This document shows positions 1 through 4,724 of a stretch of DNA of 6,182 nucleotides, in pieces (the stretch's first letter is position 1; each line of letters starts with the position of its first letter). Origin of the DNA: Deltaproteobacteria bacterium (GTDB lineage Bacteria > Desulfobacterota > Desulfobaccia > Desulfobaccales > 0-14-0-80-60-11); the NCBI GenBank assembly GCA_016874945.1, contig VGSO01000185.1, positions 1 through 6,182 on the forward strand. The letters run 5' to 3'. Made by a program: the position numbers and the translations under genes. The notes under the pieces were generated by a model. It had not been told where the DNA came from and searched no databases. It saw only the letters and a program-made list of their open reading frames with translations.

Positions 1-37
1 TGCCGGAGGCGCCATAGGTTGGAATACAAGCTAAGTT

Positions 38-41
38 GGAG
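38..41 (+). promoter_or_regulatory. Ribosome binding site of proA
   Basis: GGAG at 38-41 lies 5 nt before the second of two adjacent ATG codons (44 and 47) and only 2 nt before the first. This spacing favours initiation at 47. The rest of 1-43 shows no recognisable gene end; a proB tail would be usual here but cannot be identified from so few bases. Confidence 0.6.
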
Positions 42-46
42 AGATG

Positions 47-1303
47 ATGGATATCGCGGAAATTATTAAAGGAATCTCATTCGACGCCAAACAGGCCGCC
101 CGGAAGTTGGGCGCGCTGGGCCGGGCGGTGAAGGATCGGGCCATCCTGCGCATGGCGGAGTTGTTGGAGGAGCGGAAGGCGGCCATTCAGGCGGAAAACG
201 CCCGGGACGTGGATAAAGCCGGGAAGGAGGGCTATCCCGCGGCATTTATCGACCGCCTCACCCTGTCCGATAAGGTCATAAACTCCATGGTCAAGGGGCT
301 GCATGAGGTGGCGGCGCTGCCCGACCCGGTGGGCGCGGTGACCGGCATGTGGGTTAGGCCCAACGGCCTGTTGGTGGGCCGCCAGCGCATTCCGTTGGGG
401 GTCATCGGCTTTATCTACGAGTCCCGGCCCAACGTCACGGTGGACGCCGCCGCCCTGTGCCTGAAAAGCGGCAACGCCGTCATCCTCAAAGGCGGCAAAG
501 AAGCTATTCACTCCAACCTGGCGTTAGCGAAGCTCATGCAGGACGCCCTGGCCGAGGCCGGCATACCGGCGGCCGCGGTCCAGGTTATTCCCAGCGTGGC
601 CCGGGAAGCCACCCTGGAGCTTCTCAAGCAGGACGAGTTAGTGGACCTTATCATCCCCCGGGGGGGGGAGGGCCTCATCCGCTTCGTGGCGGAGAACTCC
701 CGCATCCCGGTGCTTAAGCACTACAAGGGGGTGTGTCACATTTTTGTGGATGAGGGCGCCGACCTGGACCTGGCCGAAACCGTGTGCTTCAACGCCAAGG
801 TGCAGCGCCCCGGGGTGTGCAACGCCATGGAGACCATGCTGGTGCACCAGGCCGAGGCCCCGGTTTTTCTCCCCCGCATGAATGCACGGTTACGGAAAGC
901 TAAAGTGGAACTCCGGGGCTGCCCCCGCACCCGGGAGATCGACCCCCAGGCAGTCCCGGCCAAGGAGGAAGACTGGGGCTACGAGTTCCTGGACCTCATC
1001 CTGGCGGTGAAAGTGGTCCCGGACCTGGACGGGGCCCTGGACCACATCGCCCGTTACTCCTCCAACCATACCGAGGCCATCATCACCCGGGACTATGACC
1101 GGGCCCGGCGGTTCCTGAAGGAAGTGGATTCCTCGGTGGTGCTGGTGAACGCCTCCACCCGCTTCAACGACGGGGGAGAGCTGGGGCTGGGCGCGGAAAT
1201 CGGCATCAACACCTCCAAGCTCCACGCCTTCGGCCCCATGAGCCTGGAGGAACTCACCACCACCAAGTTCATCGTTTACGGAAACGGCCAGATAAGGACG
1301 TGA
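47..1303 (+). CDS. proA: Gamma-glutamyl phosphate reductase (ProA)
   Basis: This cytoplasmic enzyme reduces L-glutamyl 5-phosphate with NADPH to glutamate 5-semialdehyde, the second step of proline synthesis from glutamate. It has 418 residues from the start at 47, essentially the usual length of the family (E. coli 417). It shows the cofactor-domain stretch [12 protein letters not shown] near residues 118-129, the catalytic cysteine in [11 protein letters not shown] (Cys258), and the C-terminal ProA signature [18 protein letters not shown] followed by [20 protein letters not shown]. The start at 47 is chosen over 44 because GGAG is better spaced. The partner kinase ProB is expected upstream but lies outside the window. 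A G9 homopolymer at 660-668 falls in the conserved PRGGEGL segment, and the frame is intact. The stop codon TGA directly abuts a heptamer array. Identity is close to certain. Confidence 0.97.
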   Translation: MDIAEIIKGISFDAKQAARKLGALGRAVKDRAILRMAELLEERKAAIQAENARDVDKAGKEGYPAAFIDRLTLSDKVINSMVKGLHEVAALPDPVGAVTGMWVRPNGLLVGRQRIPLGVIGFIYESRPNVTVDAAALCLKSGNAVILKGGKEAIHSNLALAKLMQDALAEAGIPAAAVQVIPSVAREATLELLKQDELVDLIIPRGGEGLIRFVAENSRIPVLKHYKGVCHIFVDEGADLDLAETVCFNAKVQRPGVCNAMETMLVHQAEAPVFLPRMNARLRKAKVELRGCPRTREIDPQAVPAKEEDWGYEFLDLILAVKVVPDLDGALDHIARYSSNHTEAIITRDYDRARRFLKEVDSSVVLVNASTRFNDGGELGLGAEIGINTSKLHAFGPMSLEELTTTKFIVYGNGQIRT

Positions 1304-1338
1304 TCAGTGGTCAGTAATCAGTAATCAGTAATCAGTGG
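1304..1338 (+). repeat. Heptamer array, TCAGTRR x5
   Basis: Five consecutive 7-nt units TCAGTGG, TCAGTAA, TCAGTAA, TCAGTAA, TCAGTGG begin on the base after the proA stop codon. The period is exact, with variation only in the last two bases. The last three units are an inverted copy of 1462-1482. Confidence 0.9.
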
Positions 1339-1342
1339 TTGA

Positions 1343-1384
1343 GTTCAAGGTTCAAAGTTAAGAGTTCAAAGTTCAGAGTTCAGA
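1343..1384 (+). repeat. Heptamer array, GTTCARA x6
   Basis: Six 7-nt units follow one another without gaps: GTTCAAG, GTTCAAA, GTTAAGA, GTTCAAA, GTTCAGA, GTTCAGA, then a partial GTTT. The unit differs from the neighbouring TCAGTRR array but shares its 7-nt period. No inverted partner is seen in the same gap. Confidence 0.85.
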
Positions 1385-1454
1385 GTTTATTTTCGAGTTT
1401 GCGGTTTAGGAAATATGGGTACCAAGGCTGAAAGCCCGTGGGAATAAACCCTGC

Positions 1455-1482
1455 CCACTGCCCACTGATCACTGATTACTGA
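1455..1482 (-). repeat. Heptamer array, inverted TCAGTRR x4
   Basis: Four units read on the + strand as CCACTGC, CCACTGA, TCACTGA, TTACTGA. On the - strand they are TCAGTAA, TCAGTGA, TCAGTGG, GCAGTGG, the same family as 1304-1338 in opposite orientation. The array ends 5 nt before the nadD ATG, where a ribosome binding site would normally lie. Confidence 0.88.
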
Positions 1483-1487
1483 AAGCT

Positions 1488-2150
1488 ATGACAAACCCAC
1501 CACCCAAGCGCCTGGGTTTATTTGGAGGGACCTTCAATCCCATCCATTACGGGCACTTGCGCAGTGGGGAAGAGGTGGTGGAGGCCCTGTCCCTGGACCG
1601 CCTCTGGTTCATCCCCGCGGCGGTGCCGCCCCACAAGTCGCCCCCGGAAATCACCCCCTTCGAGGTGCGCCTGGAGATGACCCGCCTGGCGGTGGAGGAC
1701 AACCCCCGGGCGGAGGTCTCGGACGTCGAGGGCCGGCGTCCGGGCAAATCCTATTCCATAGAAACTGTTCGGCTCCTGCGCCGGGAGCTGGGCCAGACCT
1801 GGGAGCTCTATTTCATCCTGGGGCTGGATGCCATCCTGGAAATTTCCACCTGGAAGGATTTCCGGGAGCTTTTCAGCCTGTGCCACTTCGTGGTCCTGGA
1901 CCGTCCGGGCTATGACCGCCGCCAGTTGGAGGAAGTGCTCCGGGGAGAGGTCAATCCATATTTCCAGCCCCTGGCGGAGGGGGGCGGCTTTCAGCACCCC
2001 TCAGGTTACCGGGTGCTGGTAGTGTCCACCTCCTTGATGGACATTTCCGCCACCCTGATCCGCTCCCTGGTGCGAGCCGGACGGTCCATCCGCTACCTCT
2101 TGCCTGAGGCCGTGCGAGGATATATAATTAAAAATAAATTATATCTTTAA
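1488..2150 (+). CDS. nadD: Nicotinate-mononucleotide adenylyltransferase (NadD)
   Basis: This enzyme joins nicotinate mononucleotide and ATP to give deamido-NAD and pyrophosphate in NAD synthesis, in the cytoplasm. The 220-residue length fits the family. The nucleotidyltransferase motif GGTFNPIHYGHL spans residues 13-24 (GxFxPxHxGH type). PPHK lies at 48-50 and its preceding proline, SYSIETV near 88-94, and FILGLDA near 109-115. The C-terminal ISATLIR (186-192) matches the family's ISSTxIR motif with Ala for the second Ser, and is followed by the usual YLLPEAVRGYI ending. No Shine-Dalgarno is seen before ATG 1488; a heptamer array occupies that place. The only other upstream in-frame candidate after the stop at 1473 is a CTG at 1479. 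The last about 10 codons are strikingly AT-rich and contain a promoter-like -10 box. It lies between proA and rsfS, a common order. Confidence 0.96.
   Translation: MTNPPPKRLGLFGGTFNPIHYGHLRSGEEVVEALSLDRLWFIPAAVPPHKSPPEITPFEVRLEMTRLAVEDNPRAEVSDVEGRRPGKSYSIETVRLLRRELGQTWELYFILGLDAILEISTWKDFRELFSLCHFVVLDRPGYDRRQLEEVLRGEVNPYFQPLAEGGGFQHPSGYRVLVVSTSLMDISATLIRSLVRAGRSIRYLLPEAVRGYIIKNKLYL
2100..2128 (+). promoter_or_regulatory. Sigma70-like promoter within nadD 3' end
   Basis: TTGCCT at 2100-2105 (4 of 6 consensus) is separated by exactly 17 nt from a perfect TATAAT at 2123-2128. Transcription would begin near 2135, ahead of rsfS and the BepA-like gene. The AT-rich patch stands out sharply from the GC-rich coding DNA around it. 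This is a sequence match only. Confidence 0.5.
2122..2144 (+). other. AT-rich inverted repeat at nadD end
   Basis: ATATAATT at 2122-2129 and AATTATAT at 2137-2144 are perfect 8-bp inverted repeats with a 7-nt spacer. The repeat overlaps the -10 box and the last nadD codons. Eight A/T pairs are too weak for an intrinsic terminator, and a GC-containing stem is absent. It may be an operator-like site or simply AT-rich promoter DNA. Confidence 0.35.
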
Positions 2151-2151
2151 A

Positions 2152-2158
2152 GGGAGGT
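2152..2158 (+). promoter_or_regulatory. Strong Shine-Dalgarno without a normal start codon
   Basis: GGGAGGT lies just after the nadD stop, in a context (TAAAGGGAGGTAATC) close to the full complement of the 16S 3' end. No ATG, GTG or TTG occurs at the proper distance in any frame. The first in-frame NTG codons for rsfS are CTG 2199 and ATG 2202, over 40 nt away. See rsfS. Confidence 0.6.
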
Positions 2159-2201
2159 AATCACCGCGACCGCCCCGGTTCCCTTAGACTCGGAAAAGCT
2201 G

Positions 2202-2609
2202 ATGGAGCTGGCCATCCGGACCCTGACGGCGCGCAAAGGCCTGGACGTGGTGGCCCTGGACGTCAGAAAACTCTGCTCCTTTGCCGACTACTTTGTCATT
2301 GCCTCGGGCGTGGCCAAACGCCAGGTTGTGGCCCTGGCCGGTTACGTGGAAGAGGCCCTGGCCCAGGCCGGGGTCAAGCCCCTGGGTGAGGAAGGAATCC
2401 AGGAAGGGGTCTGGGTGTTGTTGGATTACAACGACGTGGTGATTCACCTCTTCAGCGAATCCCTTCGGGAGTTTTACAACCTGGAAGGATTATGGGCCGA
2501 CGCTCCCCGGATTACCGCCGAAGCCCTGAAACCGCCTAAACCTACCATGTCGTCCAAGAAACCTCCCCGGTCCCCCAAGACCGACCAGGGCCGAGCTCGC
2601 CATGGCTAA
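2202..2609 (+). CDS. rsfS: Ribosomal silencing factor RsfS
   Basis: RsfS binds ribosomal protein uL14 on the large subunit and blocks subunit joining, reducing translation in starvation or stationary phase. The core is clear: DVVALDVRKL near residues 15-24, FADYFVIASG at 27-36, WVLLDYNDVVIHLF at 71-84 and REFYNLEGLW at 89-98. After the core comes a basic, proline-rich tail of about 35 residues (PPKP, SSKKPPRSPK) that the family does not require. Family members usually have about 10 more residues ahead of MELAIRTL. The in-frame codons 2160-2201 would supply them (TAPVPLDSEKL), but they contain no standard start; ATC 2160 sits 1 nt after the strong GGGAGGT. ATG 2202 has only a weak GGAA upstream. 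The true start is therefore unsure. The gene follows nadD by 51 nt in the same frame and overlaps the next gene by 8 nt, suggesting coupled translation. Confidence 0.93.
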   Translation: MELAIRTLTARKGLDVVALDVRKLCSFADYFVIASGVAKRQVVALAGYVEEALAQAGVKPLGEEGIQEGVWVLLDYNDVVIHLFSESLREFYNLEGLWADAPRITAEALKPPKPTMSSKKPPRSPKTDQGRARHG

Positions 2610-4038
2610 CTTCTTCTGCCGGCGGGTCGCTTTGGCAGTTATTGCGGCGGCGCTTTGGGCCGCAATTCCTCTGCACCCGGCCCGGGCCATCACGGAGATG
2701 TTCACCTCCCTTACCGTTGATAAAGAGCGGCAGTTGGGAGAGGAGTTTCTCCTTCAGATGCAGCAGTATATGCCCACCCTGGAAGAACCCTTTCTCACCT
2801 CTTATATTAACCGCCTGGGGCAGAGGCTGGTGGCCCAACTGGGTCCTCAGCCCTTTAAATACCGCTTCTTCATCATCAACGACCCCAGCATGAATGCCTT
2901 TGCCGTCCCAGGAGGCTATGTCTTCATCACCAGCGGCATGATCCGCCGCATGGACCGGGAAGGGGAGCTGGCCGGGGTTCTGGCCCATGAAATCTCCCAT
3001 ATCTATGCCCGGCATATGTCCAAACAGCTGGAAAAGGCCAAAATCGCCAACCTAGCCAGCATTGCCGGGGCTTTGGCCGGGATTTTTCTGGGAGTGCCGG
3101 GCCTGTCTGAAGGCCTGATGGTGGGCAGCGCCGCCCTGGGAGCCAGCAGCATGCTCAAATACAGCCGGGATTTTGAACGGGAAGCGGACGGCCTGGGGTT
3201 TAAGTGGATGTTGAAAGCGGGCTATGACCCCCGGGACATGCTGAGCGTCTTCAAGAAAATGAGCAAGCAGCGCTGGTTCGAAGGCTCGGACATGCCCATT
3301 TATCTTAGCACCCACCCGGACATTAACGAACGTTTGGTGGATCTATCCCACCAGTTGAGCATGCACCAGGAAAAACTGCCGGCCCAGGGGGGGCAGAGCG
3401 GCCCGGACTTCCCCTACTTTGCCATAAAAATGGAAGCCGTGTGCGGCAATCCCCACCAGCTCCTAAGGCGGGTCAACCAGGACTTGGCCCGGGACTCGAA
3501 AAATGCCCCCGCGGCTTACGGCCGGGCCCTGGCCATGGCCCGGTTGGAGTTGGGCAATGAAACGGTGGCCGCGTTCCAGCAGGCCTTGAAGCTGGCCCCC
3601 CACAACACCATGATCCAGCGGGACCTGGGGATTTTTTACTTTAGCCGCAACCGCTATCCGGAAGCCGAACAGATCCTGGAGCAGCTCTCCCGGGCCAATC
3701 CCCAGGACGACGTCATCCTCTACTACCTGGGGCGCATCTACCAGGAGCGCCGCCAGAACGACAAGGCCCTGCCCCTGTTCGAAAAGGTCCACAACCTGAA
3801 CCCGGTTTTTTTTGACGTTTATTACAATCTGGGGACCCTCTATGGGGAGAAGGGACAGTTGGGGCCGGCTCATTATTACCTGGGTTTCCATAGCCTGAAG
3901 GCCAAGGATTACCCCACCGCGCTCTTTCATTTCCGCAAAGCCCTGCAAAATCTGTCCGCCGGGGATTCCCGCAAGGCGGAGATGCAGCGCCAGGTGGCGC
4001 GGTTGGAAAAGATGCGGGTCAGGGTCCCCAAGAATTAG
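2602..4038 (+). CDS. BepA-like periplasmic M48 metalloprotease with TPR repeats
   Basis: A predicted exported zinc metalloprotease of 478 residues. The N-terminus is a Sec signal peptide: MANFFCRR, a hydrophobic stretch at 9-24, and likely signal peptidase I cleavage after HPARA at 29. The M48 domain (about 35-255) has the zinc-binding HEISH at 129-133, the third ligand Glu192 in EREAD, and LSTHP with His238, equivalent to the regulatory histidine of BepA. About 300-450 folds as TPR-like helical pairs (repeats near 303, 337, 371 and 405, with FYFSRNRYPEAEQILEQLSRANP as a clear one). The same architecture occurs in E. coli BepA (YfgC), which helps assemble or degrade outer-membrane proteins such as LptD at the BAM complex. 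That role is inferred by homology. Its 8-nt overlap with rsfS suggests co-transcription. A T8 tract at 3806-3813 lies in coding sequence and the frame is intact. Confidence 0.92.
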   Translation: MANFFCRRVALAVIAAALWAAIPLHPARAITEMFTSLTVDKERQLGEEFLLQMQQYMPTLEEPFLTSYINRLGQRLVAQLGPQPFKYRFFIINDPSMNAFAVPGGYVFITSGMIRRMDREGELAGVLAHEISHIYARHMSKQLEKAKIANLASIAGALAGIFLGVPGLSEGLMVGSAALGASSMLKYSRDFEREADGLGFKWMLKAGYDPRDMLSVFKKMSKQRWFEGSDMPIYLSTHPDINERLVDLSHQLSMHQEKLPAQGGQSGPDFPYFAIKMEAVCGNPHQLLRRVNQDLARDSKNAPAAYGRALAMARLELGNETVAAFQQALKLAPHNTMIQRDLGIFYFSRNRYPEAEQILEQLSRANPQDDVILYYLGRIYQERRQNDKALPLFEKVHNLNPVFFDVYYNLGTLYGEKGQLGPAHYYLGFHSLKAKDYPTALFHFRKALQNLSAGDSRKAEMQRQVARLEKMRVRVPKN

Positions 4039-4058
4039 TTTTCGGTTTTTAGTTAAAT
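4038..4058 (+). repeat. Heptamer array, GTTTTNN x2-3
   Basis: Units GTTTTCG, GTTTTTA and a degenerate GTTAAAT follow without gaps. The first begins on the last base of the TAG stop of the M48/TPR gene. Positions 4037-4054 are an inverted copy (16 of 18) of 4295-4312 at the other end of the gap. Confidence 0.65.
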
Positions 4059-4113
4059 AACTTAGATAATCAATGGGTTAACAGGTATGTTAGCAGAATC
4101 TGGGAATTCATTA

Positions 4114-4145
4114 TCCCCCCTTCGGGTGACAGGTGATTGGGGGGA
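4114..4145 (+). other. C6/G6 hairpin downstream of the BepA-like gene
   Basis: TCCCCCC at 4114-4120 can pair with GGGGGGA at 4139-4145 across an 18-nt loop. A T8 run begins only at 4160, 14 nt beyond the stem, so this is not a standard intrinsic terminator, though it may contribute to 3' end formation. The stretch 4059-4113 ahead of it holds nothing recognisable. Confidence 0.35.
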
Positions 4146-4206
4146 GAGCGAGTATTTCATTTTTTTTCAAACTAATACCAAGGTGCACTCAAAGGGGTAT
4201 TTTTAG

Positions 4207-4226
4207 GGGCGCAATTTATTGCGTCC
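4207..4226 (+). other. Hairpin inside the MITE-like element
   Basis: Bases 4207-4214 pair with 4219-4226 (GGGCGCAA with TTGCGTCC, one G-T pair) around a 4-nt loop. It is the strongest short stem in the 4039-4320 gap. No T-run follows it, so it is not a terminator. Confidence 0.6.
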
Positions 4227-4278
4227 GAAAGGCGGGCGTGATAAATAACGCTACATTTAAAGCCTTTTGATTGCGACC

Positions 4279-4287
4279 TGGTATAAG
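4279..4287 (+). promoter_or_regulatory. Extended -10 promoter candidate for fmdB-like gene
   Basis: TGGTATAAG fits the extended -10 form TGnTATAAT with one mismatch. No good -35 lies 17 nt upstream. Transcription would start near 4294, giving a leader of about 27 nt made mostly of the heptamer array. The motif is part of the right inverted repeat of the MITE-like element. Confidence 0.35.
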
Positions 4288-4313
4288 AACTCAAAACTCA
4301 AAACTGAAAACTG
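4288..4313 (-). repeat. Heptamer array, AACTSAA x3.7
   Basis: On the + strand the units are AACTCAA, AACTCAA, AACTGAA and a partial AACTG; on the - strand they read GTTTTGA/GTTTTCA, related to 4038-4058. The array ends 7 nt before the ATG at 4321 and leaves no room for a Shine-Dalgarno. Confidence 0.8.
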
Positions 4314-4320
4314 TTTTTAA

Positions 4321-4677
4321 ATGCCTATCTACGAATACCGCTGCCAGGATTGCCGCCGGGTTTCCAGCTTTCTCATCCTCAGGGTGAGCGAACCCTTAAC
4401 CCCCGTCTGCCGTCGCTGCGGCAGCTCCAAGCTGGAGCGTCTGCTGTCCCGGGTTAACGTGCGCCTGTCCGAGGAGACCCGCCTGGAGCGCCTGGCCGAC
4501 CCCGCCCTGTGGGACAACGTGGACGAAAACGACCCCAAGAGCATGGCCCGGTTGCTGAAAAAGTTCGGTCAGGAAATGGGCGAGGACTTCCCCGGGGAAG
4601 TGGATGAAATAATGGAAGAGGCCATGGAGAGCGGGGCTGCCGAAGAGACCGGCGGGATGGAAGAATCAGAAATCTAG
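4321..4677 (+). CDS. FmdB-family zinc-ribbon protein
   Basis: A 118-residue protein with the typical FmdB opening MPIYEYRCQDC and a four-cysteine zinc ribbon: Cys8, Cys11, Cys30 and Cys33 (two CxxC knuckles). After the ribbon comes a short helical region and a strongly acidic tail (many Glu from about residue 90). The family was named from a putative regulator of formamidase/amidase genes in Methylophilus, but most members have no proven function, so no specific role is claimed. No Shine-Dalgarno is visible before the ATG; TTTTTAA separates the heptamer array from it. The gene stands alone between a 282-nt gap and a convergent protease gene. The family call is firm; the function is unknown. 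Confidence 0.9.
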   Translation: MPIYEYRCQDCRRVSSFLILRVSEPLTPVCRRCGSSKLERLLSRVNVRLSEETRLERLADPALWDNVDENDPKSMARLLKKFGQEMGEDFPGEVDEIMEEAMESGAAEETGGMEESEI

Positions 4678-4693
4678 ACTGGATAGCCCACTA

Positions 4694-4714
4694 CCTGAAA
4701 CCTGAAACCTGAAA
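4694..4714 (-). repeat. Heptamer array, CCTGAAA x3
   Basis: Three identical CCTGAAA units plus CC lie in the 47-nt gap between the convergent stops of the FmdB-like gene (4677) and the M48 gene (4725). On the - strand the unit is GTTTCAG, again a GTTT-type heptamer. No terminator hairpin is seen in this gap. Confidence 0.85.
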
Positions 4715-4724
4715 CCTTTCTCTC

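Larger units (their letters stand above)
1318..1482 (+). other. Inverted-repeat pair bounding the proA-nadD gap
   Basis: Positions 1318-1338 and 1462-1482 are reverse complements at 20 of 21 bases, with one mismatch. A second perfect 7-bp pair, GTTTATT at 1385-1391 with AATAAAC at 1443-1449, is nested inside. A transcript running from proA into nadD could fold the two arrays into a long stem ending 5 nt before the nadD start codon. The interior (1385-1454) also holds a small GGCT-GAA-AGCC hairpin and no ORF. Whether the stem forms is inference. Confidence 0.55.
4172..4287. mobile_element. MITE-like element with imperfect terminal inverted repeats
   Basis: The ends 4172-4195 and 4263-4287 are inverted copies of each other, about 21 matching bases with two mismatches and three single-base gaps; ATACCA/TGGTAT and AAAGG/CCTTT are perfect. 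The segment is about 116 bp, AT-richer than the genes, has no ORF, and holds an internal hairpin. TAA occurs at both ends (4173-4175, 4284-4286) but may belong to the inverted repeat, so no target duplication is proven. Its right end directly abuts a heptamer array. Small size and terminal repeats suggest a non-autonomous element or a repeated palindromic unit; no transposase is present. Confidence 0.45.

Noticed and set aside
1304..1482. CRISPR-like array
   Set aside because: Units are 7 nt with no spacers and no cas genes are nearby.
2148..2204. NadD-RsfS fusion by stop-codon readthrough, since both genes share a frame with only TAA between them
   Set aside because: The stop is TAA followed by A, an efficient context, both proteins have complete normal ends, and the strong Shine-Dalgarno after the stop points to separate initiation.
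4114..4167. Intrinsic terminator after the BepA-like gene
   Set aside because: The C6/G6 stem has an 18-nt loop and the T-run starts 14 nt after it, too far for a standard terminator.
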